Assembly: GCA_015233365.1 (NCBI GenBank)
Contig: JADFXU010000008.1
Location: forward strand, 1-64,000
Direction: 5' to 3'
Length of the DNA stretch: 64,000 nt
Origin: Nitrospirota bacterium
GTDB taxonomy: Bacteria; Nitrospirota; Thermodesulfovibrionia; Thermodesulfovibrionales; Dissulfurispiraceae
Of this stretch, positions 51,283-60,329 are shown one piece after another. The translations under genes were made by a program, and so were the position numbers. The notes under the pieces were generated by a model that did not search any database, was not told where the DNA came from, and saw nothing but the letters and a program-made list of their open reading frames with translations. Each line of letters opens with the position of its first letter. Positions within the stretch are counted from its first letter, which is position 1.

Positions 51283-52446
51283 TCAATTCCTGGCGATCTC
51301 TGCAATTTTTCCGGCTGCATCGTTCAGGTCCGCTGCTGTAATGAGCTGCAGACCTGAAGCCGCAAGAATTTCCCTGCCCTTTTCCACATTGGTCCCCTGC
51401 AGCCGGATCACAACAGGCACCTTTATTCCCGTTTTCCTGGCCGCCTGGACAACCCCTTCGGCCAGGACATCGCACCGGAGAATCCCGCCGAAAATATTGA
51501 TCAGGACCGCCTTGACATTGCTATCGCTTAAAATGATGCGGAAACCGTTTTCAACCATTCCCGCATCGGCCCCGCCGCCCACGTCAAGGAAATTCGCAGG
51601 CTCCGCGCCGGCGCTCTTGATGAGGTCCATGGTCGCCATGGCGAGTCCCGCGCCGTTGACCATATTGCCGACATTGCCATTCAGGTTGATGTAATTAAGG
51701 TTGTATTTCGAGGCCTCCACTTCCAGGGGGTCTTCTTCATCAATGTCTCTGAACTTCAGAATATCCTTTTGCCGGAACAGGGCGTTATCATCGATCTCCA
51801 CTTTTGCATCCAAAGCAACAAATGTCTCCTGAGCAGTAATCACCAGCGGATTGATCTCGAGCAGTGAACAGTCGGCTTCGATAAAAAGTCTGTACAGGTT
51901 TTCAACCAGCGTGGAAAACTTTTCGGCAAGCGAATCGGGCAGATTGAGACCGGCTCCGATTTCTCTACAATGACCGGGCTCGATTCCAGTGAGAGGATTA
52001 ATCAACACCTTGATTATCTTTTCAGGGGACTTCGCGGCAACCTCTTCGATATCCATTCCCCCTGCCCGGCTTGCAATGATCATGATCTTTGCCGTGGACC
52101 GGTCCGGGATGATCGAAAAATAAAGCTCCTGAGCAATATCAAGCCCTTGCTCCACCAGGACTTTTCGGACCTTCTTTCCCTGCGGTCCTGTCTGGGGAGT
52201 CACCAGTGGCCTGCCCAATATGGCCGCTGCCGCGCTTTGCACCTCCTGAAGATTCCGGGCAAGTTTAACGCCGCCTCCCTTGCCGCGACCACCCGCATGA
52301 ATTTGTGCCTTGACTACAACGGGAAAACCGCCAAGCCTTCCAGCCATAGCACAGGCATCCTCAGGGCTTGTAGCAACATACCCCTCAGGCACAGGAATAT
52401 GATGATTCCGAAATAATTCCTTGGCCTGATATTCATGTATCTTCAT
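51283..52446 (-). CDS. sucC: Succinate-CoA ligase beta subunit
   Basis: 387 aa. The ATP-grasp fold begins MKIHEYQAKELFRNHHIPVPEGY; HAGGRGKGGGVKLA is the nucleotide-binding loop, and LEINPLVI, NFLDVGGGA and NIFGGILRCD are the remaining signatures. The ATG has GGAGGG just upstream. It is the first gene of the minus-strand half of the cassette (sucC-sucD-mce-mcm-meaB); its promoter should lie in 52447-52715. Confidence 0.95.
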   Translation of the reverse strand: MKIHEYQAKELFRNHHIPVPEGYVATSPEDACAMAGRLGGFPVVVKAQIHAGGRGKGGGVKLARNLQEVQSAAAAILGRPLVTPQTGPQGKKVRKVLVEQGLDIAQELYFSIIPDRSTAKIMIIASRAGGMDIEEVAAKSPEKIIKVLINPLTGIEPGHCREIGAGLNLPDSLAEKFSTLVENLYRLFIEADCSLLEINPLVITAQETFVALDAKVEIDDNALFRQKDILKFRDIDEEDPLEVEASKYNLNYINLNGNVGNMVNGAGLAMATMDLIKSAGAEPANFLDVGGGADAGMVENGFRIILSDSNVKAVLINIFGGILRCDVLAEGVVQAARKTGIKVPVVIRLQGTNVEKGREILAASGLQLITAADLNDAAGKIAEIARN

Positions 52447-52662
52447 TAACCCTCCTTCTTATCTAAAATTTTCGTTGACCTGCTTGCCTCATTAGAAGAC
52501 GTTCGGCCTTCTATCAAGACAAACAATTTTTAAATGTAATCCTTGCAAAAAAAAGGCCAATTGAATATTAACAGAAATACCCTGAAACGGCAATAACTAC
52601 TATTCGTGTCTAACGCCATTGTAAACGCAAGCGAAAACATAAGATGAGCCTATCCAGAGTCT

Positions 52663-52680
52663 GTGTAAAAATTTTTACAC
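52663..52680. promoter_or_regulatory. Perfect 18-bp palindrome upstream of sucC
   Basis: GTGTAAAAATTTTTACAC is its own reverse complement. It could be an operator for sucC or the abutted ends of lost insertion sequences, since GTGTAAAAA is a common IS256-type terminus. Confidence 0.4.
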
Positions 52681-52715
52681 CAGGGAACCAAAGGTAAAAT
52701 GATAAAAATGCAATG

Positions 52716-52898
52716 TTATAATGCAATTAATTGCATGCAAGACATGTGATTAATTGCATTATATTGCATACACAACAGTTCAAATATTGAAGACTCTCAT
52801 AAGGGAATTCATTGTACCGATCAATCAAGACGTTGTGTTTACCGATTTTTAAGGTCTATTATTACTAAATATTGGAAGATGGTACAATTCTTGATAGT
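52716..52898 (+). repeat. Right copy of 183-bp direct repeat
   Basis: Same orientation and length as 41402-41584, about 93 percent identical. It ends 188 bases before the radical SAM gene and begins about 270 bases before the sucC start on the other strand. Confidence 0.85.
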
Positions 52899-53085
52899 GT
52901 TTAAGATGAATTCCGCAAATATGAATCAGGGTATGGTAAAATCTTGCCTTTATGACTTGTGTTTTGATAACATCCAAACTGTCTGAAAGACTTATTGTTA
53001 AATAGAAAATGCCCTTTAATTCTGGGAGTCATTAACAATTCTCTGATGATATAGGTCTTTAAGGGCGATAGATTGAAGAGTGGAG

Positions 53086-54123
53086 ATGAAAAAGGAATTC
53101 CTTATCGGTCCGCCGACATTGAGTCGTGTCTTCACATCTGAAGACAGATCCCGCTGTATTCGCGACGGGGGACTTCTTGGTGTCGCCCTTCGTCTTCCAT
53201 GTCAATGTAATCTTAAGTGTCGCTACTGTTATTCCAGTAAAACCAGTGCCGGCATTAGCATCGAATCGATTCTGTCGTTTTGTTCTCAGGCAAGAGATCT
53301 GGGCGCCAGGACATGCTCTATAGTAGGTGATGGGGAACCCCTCCTTTTCCCGCAGTTGAACGAGCTGATCTCCAGCCTTCGTCTGATGAAGATGGATGTA
53401 ATTCTCTATTCAAATCTCATCGGATTGTCCGAGTCAACCATCGACTTCCTTATCGACCATGAAATTACCCTCGTCTTCAAGCAAAACAGCCTGGACGAAG
53501 AGAAACAGGACTGGCTCTGTGGCGTGAAGGGCACTTATAAAAAAATGAACCACTGGATTAACATGCTGATGAAAAAAGGCTACGGTTCCACGCTGAAGGA
53601 CCGGTTGTCTGTGCACACGATAGTGTGCAGGCAAAATCTGGATGAAATTCCGGCGATGTGGAAGAAGTGGAGGAGCGATGGGGTACTTCCACAGGTGCAG
53701 CAGCTCAGTTATTTCCGCCCGGAAGAGGAATATCTGGCCCTGGCCGTCCCGCCCGGAGATGTAGGTGAACTCTTTGATGAGCTAAGAAAAGTCGATAATA
53801 CTTTTGGCTACGACTGGACCCCGAGGCCCCCTATTGCGCCTTATGGTTGTTCAGTGCATTTCACGAGTTGCGCGTTGAGAACCAATGGCGATGTCTCAAT
53901 CTGCGGCTATACGGACAAAATTATCGGAAATGTGCTTGAACAGCCGCTCAGTGAAATCATAGGTTCTGCTGAAGTTAAGAAGATGCGGGGGCGTACCCCG
54001 CCTGCCACTTCAAAGTGCTTTTCATGTGCCCTTCATGCAAAACATGGTTGTTACGGCTGTATCGCAGACACTGTATGCAGGGGCAAAAGTTATTTTGATG
54101 AATATGATCAATGCTGGTTATGA
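53086..54123 (+). CDS. Radical SAM protein with SPASM-like C-terminal cysteines
   Basis: 345 aa from ATG 53086 (GTG 53080 possible; GAGTGGAG upstream). The radical SAM cluster is CNLKCRYC within LRLPCQCNLKCRYCYSS; GDGEPLLFP is the GGE-like SAM contact. The C-terminal third has a SPASM-like set: CALRTNGDVSICGYTD, then KCFSC, GCYGC and a final Cys. Such enzymes modify peptides or proteins, or serve as anaerobic maturases. The target is unknown. The nitroreductase gene follows by 43 bases. Confidence 0.85.
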   Translation: MKKEFLIGPPTLSRVFTSEDRSRCIRDGGLLGVALRLPCQCNLKCRYCYSSKTSAGISIESILSFCSQARDLGARTCSIVGDGEPLLFPQLNELISSLRLMKMDVILYSNLIGLSESTIDFLIDHEITLVFKQNSLDEEKQDWLCGVKGTYKKMNHWINMLMKKGYGSTLKDRLSVHTIVCRQNLDEIPAMWKKWRSDGVLPQVQQLSYFRPEEEYLALAVPPGDVGELFDELRKVDNTFGYDWTPRPPIAPYGCSVHFTSCALRTNGDVSICGYTDKIIGNVLEQPLSEIIGSAEVKKMRGRTPPATSKCFSCALHAKHGCYGCIADTVCRGKSYFDEYDQCWL

Positions 54124-54166
54124 AGGTTTTCAATAACGAAATGTGGGAATATTCAGGTCTGTCGAC

Positions 54167-54775
54167 ATGTTAAACACAAAAGAAGCAATAGAAAAACGAA
54201 GGAGCATTCGTAAATATAAGCCGGATTTTATACCAGACGAGAATATAAGAGAATTGCTTGATTCCGCTCGACTGGCACCTTCAGGATGTAATGCGCAGCC
54301 ATGGCGATTTAAAATCGTAAAAGAAGCGGGTGTTAAGGCAAGGTTGGCTGAGGCGGCATACAACCAGAGTTTTATCGCCGATGCCCCTGTTGTAATTGTT
54401 TGTTGTGCTGATATCCAGGGTTATATCGACGGCACCGTTTCCGGCGTACAGGACCTTGGAAAAGTCGGAGCTGTTAAGGATGGGATGGTCACAGTTCTTC
54501 AGCGTAGGGCCGATAATTTAAAAACAATGGATCGCAGTGAACTGGTTCCAATAATTGCCGTAAATGTGGCGATTGCAATTGAACATATTGTATTGAGAGC
54601 CCTGGATTTTGGACTTGGCAGTTGCTGGGTTCGTTTGTTTTATGAACAGAAGGTAAAAGATTTATTTGAATGGCGTGATAATATATACGTAGTTGCACTT
54701 CTTCCCATTGGTTATCCGGCAGAAATGCCTAAAGCTCGAAAGAGATTGGAACTTAATGAAATCTTGATCGATTGA
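54167..54775 (+). CDS. Nitroreductase-family FMN oxidoreductase
   Basis: About 202 aa from ATG 54167, without a strong ribosome site. EKRRSIRKYK is the FMN-phosphate segment, LLDSARLAPSGCNAQPW the flavin loop, and LGSCWVRLFYE the C-terminal FMN contact. It reduces nitro groups, enones or quinones with NAD(P)H, or dehydrogenates azolines in peptide pathways. Context with the radical SAM gene is noted but does not fix the role. Confidence 0.88.
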   Translation: MLNTKEAIEKRRSIRKYKPDFIPDENIRELLDSARLAPSGCNAQPWRFKIVKEAGVKARLAEAAYNQSFIADAPVVIVCCADIQGYIDGTVSGVQDLGKVGAVKDGMVTVLQRRADNLKTMDRSELVPIIAVNVAIAIEHIVLRALDFGLGSCWVRLFYEQKVKDLFEWRDNIYVVALLPIGYPAEMPKARKRLELNEILID

Positions 54776-55118
54776 ACCTGTTATTATCATCGAACGTGCA
54801 TGCTCCGGATTGCCGAGGATGCCGAGCTGACCATCGTTTTTTTATCTTTTGCAAAAATGGTGCAGGCCTGACAATCTAACCCGGATTTCGCCATTACGGA
54901 AAATCAGTTGCAGTTGGCCAATACCGTCCACTCTCCTTAAGGGACGGATAATGAAAAAAGATAATAGATTGGAAAACATGACTGCAGAAGAACTGAAGCT
55001 TGAGCTTGAACGCCTTAGGGCCAAAACATGGAAACGAGAAAAGAATGCCTTACGGCGAGACCTGACTTGTGCAAAAAAATGATGATCAGCTAAAATTATG
55101 CCGGGAGGAATATTGGTT
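54776..55118. other. Mostly non-coding gap
   Basis: Between the nitroreductase and the TauE-type exporter. One possible 43-codon gene (54951-55082) is described separately; otherwise no promoter or repeat was recognised. Confidence 0.4.
54951..55082 (+). CDS. Possible very small basic coiled-coil protein
   Basis: 43 aa. GGGA lies 6 bases before the ATG. The sequence MKKDNRLENMTAEELKLELE continues as a charged amphipathic helix ending in a basic tail. It may be real or chance; no family recognised. Confidence 0.3.
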   Translation: MKKDNRLENMTAEELKLELERLRAKTWKREKNALRRDLTCAKK

Positions 55119-55880
55119 ATGAGTGTGTTGCATTTATTGATTGTGGGATTGGCGGCGGTTGCAGGAGGCGTGGTGAATGCTCTGGCCGGTGGTGGAACTC
55201 TAATTACATTCCCCATGCTTACGGCTATAGGCATTCCAGTTGTTGCCGCCAACATAACCAATACTGTGGCTCTTTGTCCCGGCTATCTTGGCGCAACCTT
55301 TGCACAAATGAAGGACCTGCGTGGACAATCTCTCCGTTTGTGGCTTCTTCTGCCGGTCGGCGTGCTTGGAGGGATAGGCGGAGGAATTTTACTCCTTCAC
55401 ACGGACGACCAAATCTTCAGGAAAATTGTGCCCTATCTGATCATTTTGGCAGTGGTTCTCATGGCCGCCCAGGATAAAGTGCGGGCGTGGCTCGTTCGGA
55501 ACACAGGCAAGTCGGGAAAGGTTACATTACACGATGCATGGTCGATATTTCCGATTATTCCTGCCGCTATTTATGGGGGCTACTTCGGGGCCGGCGTAAG
55601 CGTTATAGTCATTGCAGCGCTCGGAGTTGTCATAGAAGACTCGCTTATACGCCTGAATGCCCTCAAACAGGCGCTCGCGTTCAGCATTAACATTGCGGCC
55701 GCAACCTTCTTTTTATTCTCCGGACATATAGTATGGTCAGCGGCGCTTGTTATGGCTGTAGGGGCACTCGCAGGCGGGGCATTAGGCGGCCGGCTGGCCG
55801 GGCGGATCAGCCCGCATATGCTGCGCCGCATTGTTATCATAATAGGTTCTGTAGTAGCCATGATTTATTTGATTCGTTAA
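55119..55880 (+). CDS. TauE/SafE-family sulfite/organosulfonate exporter
   Basis: 253 aa from ATG 55119 (GGGAGGAA 8 bases upstream). About eight hydrophobic segments; GGVVNALAGGGTLITFPML and GGYFGAGVSVIVIAALG are the two inverted TauE repeats, each with the family's G-rich turn. Likely moves sulfite, sulfoacetate or a similar anion; in anaerobes such genes are often unlinked to a pathway, as here. Confidence 0.9.
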   Translation: MSVLHLLIVGLAAVAGGVVNALAGGGTLITFPMLTAIGIPVVAANITNTVALCPGYLGATFAQMKDLRGQSLRLWLLLPVGVLGGIGGGILLLHTDDQIFRKIVPYLIILAVVLMAAQDKVRAWLVRNTGKSGKVTLHDAWSIFPIIPAAIYGGYFGAGVSVIVIAALGVVIEDSLIRLNALKQALAFSINIAAATFFLFSGHIVWSAALVMAVGALAGGALGGRLAGRISPHMLRRIVIIIGSVVAMIYLIR

Positions 55881-56008
55881 GAAAACCGGTTAAATGTGTC
55901 AAATACGATTTGCCGTATACTGACCGTAACATGCAGTCTCAAAAAAGCTCCATGTCGCCGGGGCAGCGGTTATTGATATGTCCCTTCTTTTCGTGGTAAT
56001 CTGCCGTT

Positions 56009-58483
56009 ATGCTGAAAAAGCCGATTCCTTTAAGAGCTTTAACTCTGAAAACTAAAATCACCGCACTGGTGCTGCTGCTGTTTTTGTGCAGCATCTGGGT
56101 GCTGACATTCTTCATCTCACGGCGACTGGAACATGAAATGACTGTCCAGATAGAAGCACAGCAGTTCTCAATCGCATCGTACGTCGCCGATAGTATTGAA
56201 AACCAGGTTAAGCTGCGTATCAATGCGCTGACGACAATTGCCGACAGAATCACCCCGGAACTTATAGCCAACCACGGCAAACTAAGAGAGTTCCTGCGTG
56301 ACAAGCCTTTGTTGTTAACCATGTTTCAAACTGGGTTTGTGGTGATTTCAAGGGAAGGCGCAGGAATTGCTGATTACCCTGTATTGCCGGGGCGTGCAGG
56401 CGGATCAGTTTTAGATCGGGAATATTTCAAAGAGGTGGTTGCCAGTGGAAAGCCGGCGGTGGGCAAGCCGGCGATAGGTCGATTTTCGAGAAAACCTGTA
56501 ATCGGTTTTGCCGTACCTATTCTGGACCGGTCAGGCCGGCTCATGGGTGTACTGGCAGGATTTACTCTGTTGTCCGACCCGACACTATTGGGAACACTTG
56601 AAAGTTCTCCCTATAAAAATTTTTCTGACAGGCTTTTGGTGGGGTCCCGAAAATATCACATGTACATCACCGGAAGCGATCCTACAAGGCTCCTGGAACC
56701 AAGACCGGCACTCGGATTTAATCCCTTGGTGGATCGAATAGAGGCCGGCTTTGAGGGGTCGGGAATCACCGTCAATTCAAGGGGAGTCAGAATCCTTGTA
56801 TCCGGTAAACAGATTCCGACGCCCGGCTGGTTTATCCGGGTGGGTCTGCCGACAGAGATGGCATTTGCACCGATTCGTTCAATGAAGCGATGGGCATATT
56901 CTGTAGCCTTGGGTCTATCATTTTTAAGTTCATTGCTTGTATGGCTTGTAATCAGACAAGCAATGCGCCCACTCTATGCTGCAAGCAGTCTCATAAAGGA
57001 TATTACGGAGGAACGGTTGCCGCCACAAGATATACCTGTTACCCGTTATGATGAAGTTGGTCAGCTGATTACGAGTTTCAATGTGCACCTTAATTTCCGC
57101 AAGCAGGTGGAGGAATCACAGCGTTTAGAACGTGACGCCCTGAAAAGGATTTTGAATAACATGCCGGATGGTATATATATAGTCAATCAACAGTATGACA
57201 TCGAATACATTAACCCTGTAATTGAAAGAGAGTTCGGCAATATTAAGGGGAGAAAGTGCTATCAATATTTTCATGACAGGACAGAGGTGTGCCCGTGGTG
57301 CAAGAATCCGGAGGTCTTTGCGGGGGAATCAGTCAGGTGGGAATGGAATTATTTCAAGACAGGCCGGACTTATGATCTTTTTGACACGCCTTTAATAAAT
57401 ACCGATGGGAGCATTTCTAAACTTCAGATGTCTCATGACATCACCGAGCGCAAGAATGCGGAAGAGGCGCTGCGTGTAAGCGAAGCGAAGTTCAAGGCAA
57501 TGGTGGAAACATTACCACTGGCCATATACTTGAATGCCGGAATAGAACAGATAGGGGAATACTTGAACCCCATGTTCATTAAATTATTTGGTTATACCCT
57601 GGAGGAAATTCCAAGCGCTTCGCAATGGTGGCCGCTGGCCTATCCGGATGAAACCTATCGCAGACAAATCTCGGTGGAATGGACGACACGGGTCACGCGT
57701 GCGATTGAGACCCAAACGCCCATTGAGCCAATGGAAGTCGTGGTTACCTGCAAGGATGGCTCGAAGAAAAATATCTTGTGGGGTTACATTACCATGGGAG
57801 ACACGAACTATGCTTACGGCCTCGATCTGAGCGAACTCAAGAAAGCGGAAGGCCTGCTAAAGCAATCTCTGAAAGAAAAGGAAGCACTTCTGAGGGAAAT
57901 CCATCACAGGGTAAAGAACAACATGGCGGTCGTGTCAGGCCTCCTTTCTTTGCAGGCAAAAACAATAGAGGATGTTAAAGTGAGGTCTATCTTCGAGGAA
58001 AGCCAGCAGAGGGTCAGGTCCATGGCCCTTGTTCATGAAAAGCTCTACCAGACAAAGGACTTGTCATCCGTTAATTTTGAAGACTACATCAAATCAATAA
58101 TTTCAGAGATAATCGGCCTGTACCGGATAGATACCGGCGTAATCACTATGGAAATCAACGTTGAGGACATTGAACTTGATCTGGAAGCAGCAGTACCGTG
58201 CGGCCTGATAATCAACGAACTCCTCACAAATGCCCTGAAATACGCTTTTCCTGACAACAGGAGCGGGGTATTAAGCGTGCATTTTACAAAGACTGAGGAC
58301 ACCTACACACTGTCAATCAAAGACAACGGAGTGGGTCTGCCGGAAGGTTTTGATTATAAAGAGGCAAGCACCCTGGGCCTCCGGCTTGTCAAAGTTTTAA
58401 CAGGACAGCTCAGGGGTGCCTTCGAGATCAAATCTGATAAAGGAACGGAAGCAGTCGTCACTTTTAAAACAAAGAGAAACTAA
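56009..58483 (+). CDS. Sensor histidine kinase: Cache, HAMP, two PAS, HWE/HisKA_2
   Basis: 824 aa. Membrane segment about 17-37; periplasmic dCache-like sensor to about 290; second membrane segment about 296-318; HAMP (VIRQAMRPLYAASSLIKDI...); PAS 1 (about 375-490) with KCYQYFHDRTEVCPWCK, a four-cysteine insert seen in redox- or metal-sensing PAS domains; PAS 2 (about 500-620); HisKA_2 with the phospho-His in LREIHHRVKNNMAV; HATPase with INELLTNALKYAFP and DNGVGLPEG. No response regulator is adjacent, so it is an orphan; the partner is unknown. Confidence 0.92.
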   Translation: MLKKPIPLRALTLKTKITALVLLLFLCSIWVLTFFISRRLEHEMTVQIEAQQFSIASYVADSIENQVKLRINALTTIADRITPELIANHGKLREFLRDKPLLLTMFQTGFVVISREGAGIADYPVLPGRAGGSVLDREYFKEVVASGKPAVGKPAIGRFSRKPVIGFAVPILDRSGRLMGVLAGFTLLSDPTLLGTLESSPYKNFSDRLLVGSRKYHMYITGSDPTRLLEPRPALGFNPLVDRIEAGFEGSGITVNSRGVRILVSGKQIPTPGWFIRVGLPTEMAFAPIRSMKRWAYSVALGLSFLSSLLVWLVIRQAMRPLYAASSLIKDITEERLPPQDIPVTRYDEVGQLITSFNVHLNFRKQVEESQRLERDALKRILNNMPDGIYIVNQQYDIEYINPVIEREFGNIKGRKCYQYFHDRTEVCPWCKNPEVFAGESVRWEWNYFKTGRTYDLFDTPLINTDGSISKLQMSHDITERKNAEEALRVSEAKFKAMVETLPLAIYLNAGIEQIGEYLNPMFIKLFGYTLEEIPSASQWWPLAYPDETYRRQISVEWTTRVTRAIETQTPIEPMEVVVTCKDGSKKNILWGYITMGDTNYAYGLDLSELKKAEGLLKQSLKEKEALLREIHHRVKNNMAVVSGLLSLQAKTIEDVKVRSIFEESQQRVRSMALVHEKLYQTKDLSSVNFEDYIKSIISEIIGLYRIDTGVITMEINVEDIELDLEAAVPCGLIINELLTNALKYAFPDNRSGVLSVHFTKTEDTYTLSIKDNGVGLPEGFDYKEASTLGLRLVKVLTGQLRGAFEIKSDKGTEAVVTFKTKRN

Positions 58484-58590
58484 CTAGAGTAACGCACGCT
58501 GGTGGTCCTGGGAGAACAAAAAAGCAATAACAAACAATTGCGATAAACATCATTGACTTATTCAGATGGGGCGTGGTATAAAAAATCAGG

Positions 58591-58872
58591 ATGAACGATA
58601 TTGCGAAGATACAAGACACATCTGTCGTAGCTCCGGAGACACCGAAGCTTTCGAATAAGAAAGCTGATAATGCCTTCAGTGACGTCCTGAATAATGTATT
58701 GTCCGATGCCGCTGATATTCAGGCTAAAACTGTCAAATCCATTGGACAGGTTTCAAATCTGGGCGTCGAAAATATTAAAGTGGAAATGGCCAGGGCCGGA
58801 GATGCCATGCAGAGGATGCAACAGGCACGGGAGAAGTTGCTAAGTGCATATAAATCAATCGATCACACGTAA
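58591..58872 (+). CDS. Small helical protein resembling flagellar FliE
   Basis: 93 aa. FSDVLNNVLSDAADIQAKTVKS followed by EMARAGDAMQRMQQAREKLLSAYKSI resembles the FliE pattern (F...L...I..VN..Q, then V..A..KA...L....QVRNKLV.AYQEI). FliE sits at the base of the flagellar rod, normally encoded with FlgB/FlgC, which are absent here. It may be an orphan rod-type or secretion-associated helper, or only share a helical pattern. Moderate support for a real gene by position and composition. Confidence 0.6.
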   Translation: MNDIAKIQDTSVVAPETPKLSNKKADNAFSDVLNNVLSDAADIQAKTVKSIGQVSNLGVENIKVEMARAGDAMQRMQQAREKLLSAYKSIDHT

Positions 58873-58949
58873 GAAGCGGAACAAAATAATTAATTAGACA
58901 ATTTGTCAATTCTGATTTTCCCAATCCTCCAATTCACCCATTTTTCGGG

Positions 58950-60329
58950 TTACATGAATTCTTTCAGATGTTTGATCAGTTCGCTCACGACTGTCTGTGC
59001 GCTGCCGTAAAGCATTCGTGTATTGTCGCCGTAAAAAAGCGGGTTGTCTATACCGGAATAGCCGGTACCCTTGCCGCGCTTAATGACTATTACATTTTGC
59101 GCATGATCAGCGTTCAGAATCGGCATACCGTATATGGGGCTCGATTTGTCAGTGCGGGCCGCAGGGTTTACAACGTCATTGGCCCCGATCACGACTGCCG
59201 CATCGGTCCCGGAAAATTCCTCATTGATCTCCTCAAGGTCAAAAATCTTCTCGTAGGGCACGTTAGCTTCAGCCAGAAGTACATTCATATGCCCTGGCAT
59301 GCGCCCCGCTACGGGATGGATGGCGAATTTGAACTCTACTCCGGCCTGCTCCAGGATGTCGGTCAATTCCTTGACTTTACCCTGGGCCCGGCCCACAGCC
59401 ATTCCGTAACCGGGGATGATTATCACCTTTCTTGCATAGCGCAGGATTGAGGCCGCATCCAGTGCGGATATCTCCTTCAGTGTGCCTGTTACGAGCGCTG
59501 TACCGGGCATGACCTCGCCTGTAATCGGCTTGAACAGGATATTGAGTATCGGTCTGTTCATTGCCCTGGCCATAAGGCGGGTGAGGAGAGAGCCTGCGGA
59601 GCCCACTACAATACCGGCAATTATCAGGGCAGGGTTGTTCAGTGCGTAGCCTTCGAAACCCACTGCCAGGCCTGTAAAGGCATTGAACAGCGAGATCACT
59701 ACAGGCATGTCGGCTCCGCCGATGGGAATAGTGACGATCACACCAAGCAAAAGCGCAAGCGTGAAGAACGCGATAATACTCATGTTGGCGCCGGATACGA
59801 CTGCATAGATTCCGGACGCAATCGTAAGCGTAGCAAGAATAATGTTCACCGCATTTTGTCCCGGCAGGCGCGCGGCCTTTCGCAAGATGCCCTGCAACTT
59901 CGCAAAGGCGATGCAGGAGCCCGAGAATGATATGGTTCCGATCAGTGCCCCCAGGGCCGACAACGTTATCGCTATGGCACTGTGCGCTGTGCCCCGGGAA
60001 AGCTGAATTGCAGCAATCGCCGCTGCGGAGCCGCCCCCCATACCGTTGAAGAGTGCTACCATCTGGGGCATATCGGTCATCCTGACCACCTTGCCGGCCC
60101 ACCATGAAATGCTGCTGCCAATGGTCAGGGCGAGTAAGATCAGGGCATAATTGCGCATACCCGGCCAGGCAAAGGTAACTGCTGTTGCAAGCACCATTCC
60201 CGCTCCTGCCCAGATAATGCCGCGCCGCGCAGTCACAGGTGATGACATGCTTTTCAACCCCAGAATAAACAAAAGGGCCACAATAAAATAGCAGGAATCA
60301 ATAATCAAATGGAAACTTGTTGTTGTCAT
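58950..60329 (-). CDS. pntB: NAD(P) transhydrogenase beta subunit
   Basis: 459 aa. About nine membrane segments (1-270) with the proton-channel region are followed by the NADP-binding dIII domain: VIIIPGYGMAVGRAQGKVKEL, HPVAGRMPGHMNVLLAEANVPY, and GANDVVNPAA are diagnostic. It couples hydride transfer from NADH to NADP+ with proton entry. Last gene of the pntA1-A2-B operon; its ATG overlaps the stop of the small alpha-2 gene. Confidence 0.95.
   Translation of the reverse strand: MTTTSFHLIIDSCYFIVALLFILGLKSMSSPVTARRGIIWAGAGMVLATAVTFAWPGMRNYALILLALTIGSSISWWAGKVVRMTDMPQMVALFNGMGGGSAAAIAAIQLSRGTAHSAIAITLSALGALIGTISFSGSCIAFAKLQGILRKAARLPGQNAVNIILATLTIASGIYAVVSGANMSIIAFFTLALLLGVIVTIPIGGADMPVVISLFNAFTGLAVGFEGYALNNPALIIAGIVVGSAGSLLTRLMARAMNRPILNILFKPITGEVMPGTALVTGTLKEISALDAASILRYARKVIIIPGYGMAVGRAQGKVKELTDILEQAGVEFKFAIHPVAGRMPGHMNVLLAEANVPYEKIFDLEEINEEFSGTDAAVVIGANDVVNPAARTDKSSPIYGMPILNADHAQNVIVIKRGKGTGYSGIDNPLFYGDNTRMLYGSAQTVVSELIKHLKEFM

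Larger units (their letters stand above)
52447..53085. other. Gene-poor junction with palindrome and right repeat copy
   Basis: It contains the upstream region of sucC, a perfect 18-bp palindrome (52663-52680), the right copy of the 183-bp repeat, and a 26-codon open frame (52906-52986) without a clear ribosome site that would encode a Met/Asn-rich peptide with SCLYDLC. No confident gene. Confidence 0.5.

Noticed and set aside
52447-52715. Cobalamin riboswitch controlling the B12-dependent cassette
   Set aside because: No B12-box (GCCACTG-type) or matching fold was found upstream of sucC or of 41709.
52906-52986. 26-codon open frame as a confident precursor-peptide gene
   Set aside because: No ribosome site and no comparative support; kept only as a finding with the radical SAM gene.
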